A stretch of DNA of 64,000 bases from Brugia malayi (taxonomy: Eukaryota; Nematoda; Chromadorea; Rhabditida; Onchocercidae): NCBI RefSeq assembly GCF_000002995.4, contig NW_025062477.1:10822649-10886648 (forward strand), read 5' to 3'. Shown here in pieces: positions 15,033 through 31,659 of the stretch. The notes beneath the pieces were generated by a model. The model searched no databases. It was not told the DNA's origin and worked only from the letters and a program-made list of their open reading frames with translations. How positions within the stretch are numbered: position 1 is the stretch's first letter; the number at the start of each line of letters is the position of its first letter. The translations under genes were made by a program, and so were the position numbers.

Positions 15033-16337
15033 CAAGTTAGTTAACAATCGGTAAAAATTTTTTTCTTCCTTCAAGGTTCGACCAGCAGAAATTGTCGTTT
15101 GGTGTAGCATTAATGTCAAATTATTGATAAAAGCAATTTTTAAGTAATTATCATTTGCTAATCTTTGATGTTAAAAATATTTTTGATATATTCTTTGCAT
15201 AACTTTGCTCAGTTTTCTTATAAATAACTTTTTTTTCCCTTTTGTATAATTTGTCCCAAATTGTTTACAATTTCTGTTGCACAATAATACCAATATTTGT
15301 GGTGTACTGTAGTTTTTCGTTGTTTGACTGATAAGGGTATTCATTTCAATTTTGAATTTCTGCAGTGATGTAAATATATTTTTAGTAATCAACAATTGCT
15401 AAGTTCTTTTTTTAGCATAAAAATATTACTGATATTTCTGCATTGCAATTTTTGAATCAACCTATCACATGAATTTGCATAATCTTTTTTTTAGTGATAA
15501 CGAAGAAAAGTGATGCGGTTTACAATAATTATTCGTTATCAAGAGAAGAGAAAAGCGGGACATTTTTAAAAGCGAATTTTGTAAGAAGTAGAAATTTAAA
15601 TTAACCAAATTTGATTTTTCATGCAAGAGTTTTGTCAATAAATTACAAGAGTAATGTAATTATTTCCTTTATTTTTATCAATTTTTACATTCATTATCAA
15701 GTTTTAAATAGGAGTCCTCCAGTTTTTTATTTTCTGACTCAGTTTATTTTCGCTTTTATTTTATCGCTGTTATATGAACTTGTATAATAGCACTCCAAGA
15801 ATACCTTACAATGATGTAAAGATAAGCCAAAAAAAAGGTCATTAACTGTAATAGGGTCAAGGAATATTAGGAATGTTAGTAGGGTCAAATACTTTCAGCT
15901 AGCTTAATAGGGTCAAACAGCTAGCTGAAAATGTAAGTGTGTACGGTTATACTTCTTTTACACGTAATTCACACGTAAATACAATAGGATTAATCAATCG
16001 TGAAATATTCCGTTGCACAATTCAACAAGAGCTAAATTGCAACGCCATTGAAAGATTTTAATTGTGCAGTAGCATACATATATTTTCGATTGTTTCTACT
16101 AATTCCATACCTTTTTTACTGCCAGCATCCATGCAGTAAGTTTTTTTGTATTTTATTAATTGCATCTTTTTTCTCATTTACCATTAATTTCCTTAAAACG
16201 TTCGTTCGGTCAGCAAAACAAAGGTTACACGGAACTGACCTGGAGATGAAGTTCATATCAAAGAAGTGAGAGATACAGTGTGGAGGGGTTTGATTTACTA
16301 ATTTTGATATATTCCATTAAATATTTAATGGGAATTT
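15033..16337. other. 5' flank of protease 1 and unique intergenic sequence
   Basis: The first ~370 bp upstream of protease 1 are nearly identical to the upstream DNA of proteases 2 and 4 and contain the same spurious short frame, so they are shared promoter DNA and not coding. From about 15400 to 16337 the sequence is unique and shows no coding signal, apart from the motif cluster at 15853-15930. Confidence 0.6.
15853..15930. promoter_or_regulatory. Three AGGGTCAA motifs at 28-bp spacing plus a 12-bp hairpin
   Basis: AGGGTCAA occurs at 15853-15860, 15881-15888 and 15909-15916, exactly 28 bp apart. The third copy sits in the 14-nt loop of a perfect inverted repeat, TTTCAGCTAGCT (15893-15904) with AGCTAGCTGAAA (15919-15930). 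AGGTCA-like half-sites bind nuclear hormone receptors, which are abundant in nematodes, so a regulatory role upstream of protease 1 is possible. This is inference; no binding is shown. Confidence 0.35.
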
Positions 16338-16676
16338 AACATTAATGCTACACCAAACGACAATTTCTGCTGGTCGAACTTTGAAAAAAGAAAAAAATTT
16401 TTATCGATTGTTCACTAACTTAATGAAGGCGTTTTTTATTCTACATTTATTCTACGCCAGTTTTCTCTTGCTTACTTATGCAAATCCACTTAATGAACTG
16501 TAAGTCCTATTTCGTCTTAATTTTAGAATAGAATAAAATTTAAGAAGTTAAAAAAAAAATGCTAAAATTACTAATATAATATGAAATGCAAAGTGAGGTA
16601 TATAGCCAACGAATTGAATCAAAAAATTTTCGCAATTTATAAATTCTTTTTTTCGGTCTTCTGGTTTCATTCTCTT
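16338..16676 (+). pseudogene. Orphan protease 5' fragment: 5' flank, exon 1 and part of intron 1
   Basis: This plus-strand stretch repeats, in inverted orientation, the immediate upstream DNA, exon 1 and start of intron 1 of proteases 1, 2 and 4. The exon copy is 16423-16499 and encodes the same signal peptide with a 6-bp in-frame insertion caused by a duplicated TTCTAC, and it keeps the GTAAGT donor. Homology runs into intron 1 (closest to protease 2) and stops abruptly at about 16676; no exon 2 follows. It is a broken copy left from an earlier inverted duplication and cannot make a protease by itself. Confidence 0.85.
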
Positions 16677-17028
16677 GTTGAATTATTCAATAGTTTTTTT
16701 TTTTTTTTTTTCGACAGATTCGATTTCGATTCGGACATTGTAAAAACATGATAATTGAGCATTCGAATGAATTTTTGATATAATTTTATTGCAATTAGAA
16801 GATATCTTACAAAAATCAATAAAGATATTATCGACGTTGTATTGTTATGGCAATAACAAAAGCATATCATTAAATCTTTTCACAAATGATGATTGAAATG
16901 AGATTAGTAACATTTAAGGATAAGTAGCAAAACTTTCTGACAAACTTGCTATTCAAGCATATAATTTTCGCAGCATATGAGTGGTAGATAAAAATGACAA
17001 AATATTTGTTCAATTTCATATTGTTGTC

Positions 17029-19425
17029 TTATATGAAAACTGGTACATTCGAAGAATGACCAATACCGCACATAAATACCCCAGCGCGAATACGACCGTA
17101 TCCTTTTTCGCCCCATGTAGGACCCCAGCTATAAAATTAATGATAATAGGTTAGCAAATAAATTCAATTATTTCAATAATCTATCTCGAACAATAACAAC
17201 GACTCATTTCAACTTTTCAACCTTATCACCTATGCTATTTTAAATTAATCAAAATTTCATTATTTTCCATTAGTTCATTAATAACATCTTTTCATAAAGA
17301 GAATTAAAAAAATCTCGTGACTGGAAATTAATTAAAATTTGATATACCTATTTCTGATGATAAAATATTTCATTCCATTTTCGACACCATAACCAACAGC
17401 CAAGACCGCATGATTTACATAGTCCTCATCAGATGGGCAATTTGGATCATTATAAATACCGAAAATTTTTTAATACTAGAATTATTAAAAAATAAAAAAA
17501 AAAAAAGTCTATCAATTTCAAAACTACTTATCAATTATCTATATGATCAGTTTTTTTTAAATAAGTTTTTCTACAAATTACTTACCACTTCGATAAGCTC
17601 TAAAGCTTGGCGATGAAGCATGTAATGATACACTAACTGGTCCATAGAACGCCAATACCTTTCTAAGAACTTCTTCATTGTCAAAAGGTAAATAAATAGC
17701 GCCAGCTAATCTATACTTTAATCGTCCCGATGTCGTTCTCGGGCATGAAATACTATCAGCCTCCTTATATGGGTAACTTTTATCGGTTTTTACACCGTGC
17801 TCAGCAACCCAACGAAAAACCTAAAAATCATTTTTGCTATTAATTATATCATTTTTTACTTATATTTATATTTTATGGATAATAATTAACTAATTAATAA
17901 TAAAATAACAAATTTCCGCATACCGCAGGTTCATTTCCGCCTCTTCCTTTGCATTTTTCCATTCCACTACAATCCATTACATCCTGTACTGATAGTTTTA
18001 CCGGCGGTTTTTTAGTCCTGAGCGCCACATACATTTCAACAGCTCCTAATGCTGAGAAAATAAAACACACACCACAACCACCCTAAAATTGATTTCATTT
18101 CACAATAATAATAATAATAATAATAAATAAATAAATAAATAAAAACAACAATAAATAAATGACAATATTTCACAATAAATAATAATACATTAACACTCTG
18201 TGCACATAACGACAAAAATAAGAATTAAAAACAAGAAGGTTAATGAAAATTGAAAGAAAAAATTGATTTAAATTAGTGAAAAAACTTACTTGATTTTTTA
18301 CTGGTAGTGCAGCTATTTTCTTTCTGTAATCAATAGAATTTGGTACAGAACTGGATAATTTTTTTCCAATTATTTTACTCATATTTCCTTCCACTTTTGC
18401 AGTCAAATTTGGATAATATCCGTGAAGTCTTTCTTTCTCTTCTTCGGTCTGAATAGAAACAACAAATAAAAAGCAAGAAATAAATCGAAATTAGAATAGG
18501 AAAAGGTATGAAATTAAAAACGAAAGGAAAGGAAAAGAAACAATGAAATGTAATGCATAGCGGTTTTATTATTATTAATATTAATATTATTATCATTATT
18601 GTTATTATTATTGCTATTATTATTGTTATTATTATTACTATTATTATTATATGCTTGATCCGAATTTTCCAATTTTTTCTTCAGTTATGACCCACCCAAT
18701 CGCTCATTTCGTTCAGATCTACTTTGTATGTTTCCAATCCTTTACTGTAACGCTGGTTATGTTCATCAATCATTTTCAAAGATTGTACAAATTTAAGTAA
18801 TCGAATTGGTTCCGGAACAGATGGATCATGTTTTTTGCCTGTAGAAGATAATAAAATGTATGAGAAATCCTGATTGATAAAGAAGCTTCAGCTTTTTTTC
18901 AGGTTAGCTAAAATTTGAAGTTTCTTTTTAAGTTAACACTTTCATACCATTTTGTTTTTTTTGTTTTTTTTTTAGAATGAAAAATGAATTGAAAATGAAA
19001 GAAATGAAAAAAAAACCAATTAACTTACCCATTTTTTTCAGATATGTTTTATACTTCGAATAATGCTGCTGATACAAGGTATGAATTTTACCTGGTGTGT
19101 CATCATTATCCCTGCAGTAAGAATTTGAGATATTTGAAATAATATTCGAATTCATTAAATTTAAAAATTTTCTGAGAATGAAACCAGAAGACCGAAAAAA
19201 AGAATTTATAAAGATTGCAAGAAGAAGGCAGAAACATTAATGAAAATTTTTTAATTCAATTCGTATACCTCACTTTGCATTTCATTTATATTAGCAATTT
19301 TAGCATTTTTTTTAACTTCTTAAATTTTATTCTATTCCAAAATTAAGGACTTACAGTTCATTAAGTGGATTTGCATAAGTAAGCAAGAGAAAACTGGCTA
19401 AATGTAGAATAAAAAACGCCTTCAT
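17029..19425 (-). CDS. Cathepsin L-like cysteine protease 2 (C1A), 353 aa, active site intact
   Basis: Eight exons: 19425-19355, 19111-19029, 18838-18696, 18448-18290, 18082-17924, 17820-17586, 17459-17348, 17128-17029 (1062 nt). The signal peptide is the same as in protease 1. The pro-region is I29-like. The mature enzyme has Gln152, Cys158 in [10 protein letters not shown], His300 in [11 protein letters not shown] and Asn320 in [14 protein letters not shown]. Phe again replaces the Trp after the catalytic Cys. Intron 6 again lacks an AG end (..TTTTCG before GTATTTAT). An upstream CTAG acceptor cannot rescue the frame because it brings in an in-frame TAA, so splicing at the CG site or loss of function are the only options. 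Exons 1-3 and their introns match protease 4, while exons 4 and 6-8 differ. It is arranged head-to-head with pseudoprotease 3 across 920 bp, suggesting shared control. Confidence 0.85.
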
Positions 19426-21470
19426 CAAGTTAGTTAACAATCGGTAAAAATTTTTTTCTTCCTTCAAGGTTCGACCAGCAGAAATTGTCGTTTGGTGTAG
19501 CATTAATGTCAAATTATTGATAAAAGCAATTTTTAAGTAATTATCATTTGCTAATCTTTGATGTTAAAAATATTTTTGATATATTCTTTGCATAACTTTG
19601 CTCAGTTTTCTTATAAATAACTTTTTTTTTCCTTTTGTATAATTTGTCCCAAATTGTTTACAATTTCTGTTGCACAATAATACCAATATTTGTGGTGTAC
19701 TGTAGTTTTTCGTTGTTTGACTGATTAGGGTATTCATTTCAATTTTGAATTTCTGCAGTGATGTAAATATATTTTTAGTAATCAACAATTGTTAAAAAAT
19801 TCTTTTTTAAAAATTTTATATATTCATGTAGCGATTTTTAAACTAACTTATTTCAGAAATGGGAAATGTTGAACATTTTTGGAAATTCAAAAATAAGAGA
19901 TGCAAAAATTTAGGATAACCAGATTTGGTTTTTCATGCATGAGCTTGGCTAAGGGAATTTTTGAAATATAATTTATTGTCAAATATAATTTTGCTTATAC
20001 TTCTTTTTTCGTTTCTTTCAAATTAAAATTCCCTAATGGAATTGTTAATTGAAGAATGGATCAAATCAGTTTTTGTATTATTCATCGTTAGAAGCAAATT
20101 TTATGATTAGAAAATTTTTGTGATGATTTATGGTCTCTAAATGTATAAAAAATATTGTTAATTAGTTACTTTTGTTTTGCAGGAAATAGGAAACAGTCAG
20201 ATCTCAAATTAAGTGATAAGAAATTTTTGGGTTAAATAATACCTTATCAATTACAGACAGAAGTGTCAACAGGAATTGTTTTCCAACCAAAAATCAACAG
20301 AAGTTGGCAACTTCAAAGGACTTTTTGGGCTTTGCATATTGCAAAATGAGACATTATCTTCTATCACCGCTAAAAGCTTTTCTATTCCTTTCATTTTTAC
20401 AAATTTCCATCTTAAGCTGTAGCAGTCTAATTTATCAGTATGTTTTTTTTTTTTTCTTTTTTTTTTTCTTAAATTATTATTTTAACAAATTATTAAAATC
20501 TGAATTGTTAATATTAAAATTAAAAATAGCTTTTTGTATTCAATTTGCTACACTAAAATTTTCATTGAAAAATTTTTTCTGGTCAGCTTCAGCCATTTAA
20601 TACTTGGTTTGATAAATTTCACAGTTTGCAATCTTCTAGTGACATTTATTTTGCAGGCAATTCAAAGCATTAAGTCACTCAAAGTTACGTGCATTGTATT
20701 CGAAACATTATGATGATTATGTGAAATTTGTAACAGAATACAGTAAGTAATTAAAAATTTCATTAGCGGTTTTCTTAATATTTCTTATTTTTATTCGACT
20801 GGTTTAATTTACTTCACTCATCTCATTTGTAATTTTCAGAATCGTTAATCCGAAGCATTATCACTTTAATTAAAATATGAATTGAATAAGTTGAATCGAC
20901 TGCAGATAGTTTTCCTGACCGCTTAAATGATATTATATATTTAAATTTATTAATTATCGTGCAAATTTCACGCATTAATTTTTATTATAATTTGATTAAT
21001 TATATTTGAAATGGCTACGTGTCAGCTGCCAAACAGCGCTTTACGTAATTTCCAGCAAAACCACGCATTATTTTAGATTTATCCAAAAAATTCAAAACTT
21101 ATTTCCAATTTCCGCTTTCGTTGTAGAACAAGGAGTTAAGGATAATCGACCGGAACCACATCGCTTGTTGGCTTATGCTAAAAATGTGGAAGAAATTCAA
21201 AAGCATAATGAGTTGTATAAACAAGGCAAATCATCGTTTATGCTTGGCTTAACTGTAATGAGTGATATGGTAAGATGAAAATTTCCATTCCTTAAAATAT
21301 GAAAAAAGAATTTTAATTACAAGTGGTATAAATTATGGTAAATAACATTAAGAAAAGTAATTGCAGTAGATTAATGAATTAATTACAGGCAGAGGAAGAT
21401 ATGCAGGACGAATTTCCGGTGATCAAATTTAATGATACGGATGATAGCCATATTCCGCAAAATTTAACTC
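18410..21470 (+). repeat. Direct duplication D, copy 1 (5' halves of protease 2 and pseudoprotease 3)
   Basis: The segment from exon 4 of protease 2, through the 920-bp shared promoter, to exon 4 of pseudoprotease 3 recurs at about 51403-54473 with an offset of 32993-33003. The only differences seen are a 9-bp T-rich insertion in intron 2 and one homopolymer change. Identity ends inside exon 4 at both sides. Confidence 0.9.
19426..20345. promoter_or_regulatory. Shared 920-bp divergent promoter region, copy 1
   Basis: This region lies between the start codons of protease 2 (-) and pseudoprotease 3 (+). The corresponding region at 52428-53347 has exactly the same length and appears identical by eye. 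It contains no convincing exon. A single region likely drives both genes outward; the core elements cannot be pinned down from sequence alone. Confidence 0.6.
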
Positions 21471-22106
21471 ATTTAGTGAAAGCTGTTAATTGGGTAACTA
21501 ATAAATATGTCACCGCAGTTAGAAATCTCAAAATCGATCGGGTCGGGTAATTTATTCTTTCTGTGGCTTTTTCTTATTAATTCATTATACTTACAGTGAA
21601 AATTGCAAGTTGAAAAAAAATTTGTTTTTAATACTTGATTTTTAATGTAATTTAAAAGAAAGATTTTTCTTTTATTGCTTTTAATGTCAAAAAAAAAAAA
21701 AAAAAATACAGTAAAGATTTCAGAGAATGATAGAGGGAGAGAGGTAGAAGGAGGAAAAAAGAAAAAGAAGAAAATAAAAAATTGAAATATTGTCAAAAAT
21801 CAATTTAAAAAATTAAGAAATAAAAATTCGTTGAGAAAACTAATTTTACCAATAATTTTGATATTTTTCAAATTTTTATTTTATTATTATTGAAAATCGC
21901 GTTCGAATTAAAGCGGTTTTGCCCTGGTGCTAGTTCAGCTAGTGCAGTAGCAGATGTCGTAGAAGCGCTAGCTAAATCACAAACCAAAAAATTGCGCAAA
22001 CTTTCCATTCAAGAATTATTGGACTGTAGCGGTTCCGGATGCCGATCATATGGAGATTTTGACAAGGTGGTATACTGCTTTAGAATGCTAATAACTAAAT
22101 ATACAT

Positions 22107-22158
<52 letters not shown>

Positions 22159-23689
22159 CATACTTATTTAACAAAATATATATAAAATTAAATGTAACGG
22201 GAACAAATAATTTTTATCATAATATAGTGGTAATGAATAAACAAGAATTAATGATTAGTAATAAACAACAATAATTAATGATAACTTCTTGAATCAAATA
22301 ATTAATTAATTAAACAATAAGTCCCATCATCACCAATAGTCAAAAAAAGAAAATAAATAAATAAAAATAAGAATATGAACAGCAAAAACTTCCCATCAAA
22401 TAATATAAACTCCCCACTGACACACAAAAATTAACAAAACTTAAAAACAATATAAAACAAAAAATAATAGAAATAGTTCAAAATTGGTTAAGAAAACTAA
22501 ATTGCAATAATTATTGTAATTTAGTGTTCTTAATTAATTATCAATATTAATTATTAATATTAAGTGCTCCAATTTTAATGTTAGTTCTTTAGTATTCCAT
22601 ATATCTCATGGAAAAGAGGGGATTGGTGTGTGAGAACAATTATCCATATGTGAGGGCGGAGAAAACATGCTTGGTCAAAGGTCAAAGACATGGAAAGGTT
22701 AGTAATATGCTACATGCGCGTCAGGGTCATCAGACGTTGTTCAAAGCGTTGCTATCAAAAGGACCGGTTGCTACAAGGGTTTTAGTGACGCCAAATTTCA
22801 TAAATTATAAAGAAGGTTGGAAAATTCATTTCATTAATTTTAAAGTTTAAAAAAGAGAAGTAACAGAATATAGATAGATGAATAAATGGATGAAAGTGAG
22901 AAGAAAAAAGAAGAATCAATAAATTAGAGATATGAAAAAAATAAAGTTTTTAAAGGAATCTTTTGTATAAATTATAAGGATAGCAAAGTGAATTCATAAT
23001 TATGTATTTAACTTAATTCATATTCGCTTCCCATTATAATTAACAAATTTGAATTATAAATGTTTATTAAAATTTAAATTTTGAAGGAATATTTCGACAT
23101 AATTGCCAACCAAATGCTTACTCTCATACAGTTTTAGCGGTTGGATTTACAGATACTTATGTTTTAATTAAAAACAGGCAAATCTTTCCTCTTTTATATT
23201 TTTCAATAAAATTTCAAACAATTTATTGCGCTACCTGATTTTATTCAAGACAAAAATTTAATAATTTCTCGTTGCATGTTTAAACATATTAATCGATCAA
23301 AAATTGAAATTCCATGACCCAAAATACACTGCATTTGTTAAATTTTTGTATTATTCCTATTGAATGATCCATTTATACGGTTATTATATTATTCGCCAAT
23401 AGAATTAATCTAATCACAAACTAATAAATTATATATCGCTGATATTATTATAGAAACTTGCACAAAAAAAAGAAAAAAAAGCTAATTGCATTGTAAATGT
23501 TGGATAGTTCATTATCAAATATGCTGCAATTTTTTTTTTAAATCAATGAAAAAATTAAACTAATGAATAAATTGATAATAATTAATTTTCAGTTGGGGCA
23601 CCGATTGGGGCGAAAAAGGATATATGCGTATTTCGATAAATCCAAAAGAAAATTGTAATTTATATCTTGAATCACTTGCTGCAATGTGA
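20346..23689 (+). CDS. Papain-like pseudoprotease 3 (catalytic Cys to Ala), 345 aa
   Basis: Eight in-phase exons: 20346-20437, 20657-20742, 21127-21269, 21389-21541, 21914-22066, 22593-22815, 23087-23177, 23593-23689 (1038 nt). The exon phases match those of the active proteases, so it is a true paralogue. It has a hydrophobic N-terminal signal ([16 protein letters not shown]) and a pro-region ([13 protein letters not shown]). At the active site, RFCPGASSAS keeps the structural Cys161 but has Ala164 where the catalytic Cys should be; Gln19 (papain numbering) is also replaced. His297 ([10 protein letters not shown]) and Asn313 ([13 protein letters not shown]) remain, as does LDCSGSGC. No stop or frameshift breaks the chain, which suggests selection for a non-enzymatic fold such as binding, decoy or inhibitor sequestration. 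Intron 7 uses a GC donor (AACAG|GCAAAT). AATAAA lies at 23810. A decaying gene is the alternative. Confidence 0.8.
22115..22157. repeat. (AT)n dinucleotide microsatellite
   Basis: About 21 AT units in intron 5 of pseudoprotease 3. The tract is absent from the matching intron of pseudoprotease 5. Confidence 0.95.
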
Positions 23690-25580
23690 AAAAAAAGAAC
23701 AATTCGACTATTCATTTTATTATTATTTGAATTATTATGAAATATCGAAATATCCGAATTTGACTGTAACAAATATAACAAATTAATGCATTCAGTGGTG
23801 CGATTACACAATAAAAACATTCATCAGATTAATCATAACTTATTGGAATAAAATGAAAGAAAAATTAAATTAGCAGAGAAAAAATAATTATTGAAGCTAG
23901 TTTATAGGAGTTGTTAATGAAATGTCAAAAAAATATTTCTCGATAAATATTAAAAATTCAAATTCTGTAGTGGAGCTAATAAAAAGGTTCTGAATAACAC
24001 AATTTTACTTCACTTTTTTTTTCACAGTTGGTCACATATCTTTGTCATACGACTTTATATATATGGATGCCTACAAAATAAATTTCTCAAATATTTCGAG
24101 TTAAAAAATCTTAACGTGAAGACATCAAACGTAAAAAGAGCTATCGCAGACGTAAAAAAAACGAATTTCCATGCTTTTTTCCTATTTTCGACATTGCACA
24201 TATTTTCGATACATTTAGAATATTTGAAAGAAATCAAAAATAATCATAATGATTGATGAAAAAAGAATGAAACCATTCACAATTCAGGATTAAAAAAAAT
24301 TCTAAACTTTATTTATTGGATAGAACTGGAATCTGCAACAACAACAAAAAAAATTGTAACCAATAATTTGCAATTTCAACAAACGCATTATGCTGCACTT
24401 TCACATATGCATATATTATTATTAATTCAAACTTTTTCAACAATATCTCTAAACTATTTCCTTTTAAATTTTAATATTTAAACAAATTTTCTCTTCTGCT
24501 AAAGCAAACGCTTTCGCCATTCCTTTGTCCTGTTTAAACATGTTCAATCAATAAATGGTTAAACTTTTAGCATATAATTTACACTGGAAAAAATTTTCCC
24601 TTTTCTTTTCAAAAATGCATGCGGTAAAGGGCTTTGCTCGTTCGAAAGCTCCTCGGTGACAGTCTTAATCCATAACAATCTGTCCTGAATGATTAAGTTG
24701 TGAAATATGGCAAAATTTTGCAGGATTTTTAGCCTATGGTTAAGAGTGATTTTCAGTTGGTTGAGATAAAAATTATCATTAATCGAAGTTATTGAACAGT
24801 ACTAGAAAAATTGAGGAAGTAGATTCGAGGGAGCAGTGATCGCGAACCAATTTCCCACCTCTTTTAAGCGCGTGATTACCCGTAAATAAAGAGTTGTACC
24901 CTAATGGATGACCTTTACTCTTTTTACAGTTAAAGTTAGATTTTAATGCTACATCAATTATTTATAAAAGTAAATGCCACACTGGAAGACCTTTACAATT
25001 CTCAAAGCAAAGGATGAAATAAAGAGTAGACAACTTACCTGTCAACAATCAAATCTGTATTTGGCTATCAAGTCGAGAAGACTTTACCAATAATTAATAA
25101 TTTTGATAATGTATGTAGTTCGTACATTTTTTTCCTTAATTAGAAAAAATTTTCCATTAAAAATTAAGAGCAATTTTCAACACATAATCAATGTAGAGCA
25201 ATTCAACACATTCTTTGTTGCAAATGAATATTGAGAACGGATTTCTCAATTGAAACGGAGAGAGATCTAGAAAAGGTGACCTAATCAAAGCATACCTCCA
25301 CTTTCCACCTGGTTGACTAATCGCAGCAATAGACATTTTCTGATCGAATAGAAAAAAAAAAAAAAACTCATGGGCTCTACTCTAACTGTCCACGTAACTT
25401 ATCACGACTCAACATCAACAGTGCTGCCTTCATGAAATTTGTCGCCATGAAGAAGCCAATAACTTATAATGCTTGCGTAGAAGATTTAAAAAAATTTATA
25501 TTTGAGAGAGGTTATATATGGGGTAATAGGAATATAATAATTCCTTTATCAACAGAAGCAGTATTGCAATAAATTATTGG

Positions 25581-27156
25581 TTGAGAAAAATTGAAGCAAA
25601 AGTAGTGGAAGTCCCTTTTTGTGGGATCGAATTGTCTCTTCGGTTGAATTCTCCTGATTTCCGATGAAATCCTTTGCTCCACTCAATGACCTCTCCTTAT
25701 ATAGCAAGCAATATATGCAAACAAAGTATATGATCTACAATAAGTTGAACTGCCGAAAAAATAATAGGTTTGAAAAAGAGCTGTTGACCACCTGGTTTAG
25801 AAGCAAATCTAATCACTAGCTGATAAGCCCTTAAAACAAAAGTTGTTAACCTCGTAGATTCCAACATAATTTACATAACAATGGTGTCAACTAAATGAGG
25901 AGCTGATACCGTGTCAACAATATATGAAAGATTTACAGCCTAAACATAAGATGGGAACAAAGTGAAGTAACTTTTTGGTCAGAAGAGTAGATGATCTAGT
26001 TATGTTCACTTGACTTACTTTAGGTTTGTAGAACTTGAACTGAATTCTTGTCTACGAGCAAGATCAACCCAGATATCGTTTATTTTCTTTATAAATGTGA
26101 ATCGATATAACATACAGTTGAATAATTGAAAGAATGACAGAATAAATGGTACTGTTGAGTAGGAGGACGAGAAGACTGCCATCGATCGTTTCTTTGTTAT
26201 TAACTGATTAGAGAAGATTTTTAAGGGTGTAGGAAGTGGGTTTGGCTAACATTTACAATGAAGAACAAAGAAGACAGATGTACATTTACTATTTGAGGTT
26301 TAGATAAAGCATTCATTGTTTCAAAAAAATGGGATATAACAAAGGAATAACGAATTTGGTTTATAGGATGAATCATTAGCATTATTCTTGGTGTGTAATA
26401 CTTTTTAGGTTTTTTGATAATAGTTGCCAGTATATTCACTTATAAATCAGAGATATAGTTTTGAAATGATTGCAAGTGAAAGATTGCAGTCAAGTTTTAT
26501 CAATATCTGTTATCTCCGATACCTCGGAAACCAGAAAGCTATCTCTTGTAGTTTTATAAACATACCTGCAAACAAGGTCCAAGTAGTGTCACCACCAAAT
26601 ATAAGCATTTTTTATAGATGTCTTTATCTTCATATGTACAGAAATGCGTCCTTTTTCGTTCATTCGCTAATTTAAGCACTTAAATTTCCATTTTTAGCTA
26701 TAATCATTTATGTTAACAAGCAAGAGAGAGAGAAAGAGAGAGAAGTCAAAGTATATTATCCTATCAAAAATAATGTGCATTGTGAATAATTCCACTATTT
26801 GCAAACATAATCTGAATATGATGGTGTGCTGAAAGCTTAGAAATGTAGAAAACTACAGTTCCGTTCAGTTAAAAATAACAGTTAAACAGTTAAAAATAAC
26901 AGTTAACAGTAAACATTAGCAGAAATTTATCTTTCTTTAAAGCTAACAAGCTTACTTTAACTTTCTCCTTTAAGCTTTCTGTTTTTAATGCTTTCATAAA
27001 TTTCGTTTCCCCTTGATTCCTGCAAAGTAAAATTGCTGTAATTTGAGGGATTGTGAAGTAAATAATTACAAGAAAGAATGTCGATGAATTTTCATAAACC
27101 TTATAAACTGATACAAAACCGCCCTCGCCAAGTTTTACAACAACAATCCATGTCCA
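25581..27156 (-). pseudogene. CK1/TTBK-like protein kinase pseudogene, copy A
   Basis: Reading the minus strand, a nucleotide-binding loop appears first (WIVVVKLGEGGFVSVYKV), with Val in place of the third loop glycine. Next comes ETKFMKALKTESLKEKVK, where the catalytic Lys strand is expected. After a TATAG acceptor the chain reads LKMEI, an in-frame TAA at 26682-26680, then VLKLANERKRTHFC and CLYLVVTLLGPCLQ, the usual order for the nematode-expanded casein-kinase-1/tau-tubulin-kinase-like family. Further on are weak relics of the HRDIKPxN loop, of the DFGLAR segment (DIWVDLARRQ) and of an FHRKSGEFNRRDN segment. The premature stop, lost glycine and loss of key motifs make it dead. It lies antisense between the pseudoprotease and the tRNA-synthetase gene. 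The family was assigned from motif order; no search was run. Confidence 0.6.
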
Positions 27157-27447
27157 CTACCCGATCCTTTTCATAAAGATATAGTAAATAATAACGAACT
27201 TTGCTAGAATGACTTTCTCCTTATTACTTTATTGTGGAGAGAAATATTATCAATAATATTAATTATTTATATGAATTATTAATTACAGGGTATGTTCTTG
27301 GTACAATTCAACTGATACCATTTTGTTCTAACTCAATACTACTGTTACAACCTGTACTGAAGAGATTGCAATTTGCGTAGCATGCAACGTGGTTTTCCGC
27401 AATAAAAGTGACATCAAATGTTGGTTGGTCTGTGTAGGGAAGATATG

Positions 27448-27480
27448 TACATGTGACCTACATGTGACCTACATGTGACG
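27448..27480. promoter_or_regulatory. Triple 11-bp repeat with E-boxes upstream of nars-1, copy A
   Basis: TACATGTGACC is repeated twice, followed by TACATGTGACG, so there are three CATGTG E-boxes each followed by AC at 11-bp spacing. They end about 210 bp before the synthetase start codon. Helix-loop-helix factor binding would be the natural reading; this is inference. Confidence 0.45.
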
Positions 27481-27690
27481 TTTTGGTAGCTAGAAATTAA
27501 GTCGGTCTGAGCTGTTAGAAAGGAGGAACTGTTGATAAATGATTTGTAATGATTAAGACAGTTCATTGAAATGTGCACTTCTTCTCGAATTATTGCGTAA
27601 CACTGTAAACATTTGTTTTTATTGCTTTTGAATGATTAGTTATTTAAATATGCTATTTTTTAAGGTAATTAATTGAAGAAGGTTGTTGTA

Positions 27691-31659
<3,969 letters not shown>

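Noticed and set aside
15171..15395. Open frame starting MLITKNIFTS, repeated at 19564-19788 and 52566-52790
   Set aside because: It is upstream DNA of proteases 1, 2 and 4 read on the minus strand. It repeats only because the flanks are duplicated, and it has no domain or splice context.
23560..23820. 86-residue minus-strand frame, present three times
   Set aside because: It is antisense to exon 8 and the 3' UTR of the pseudoproteases, and repeated only with the blocks.
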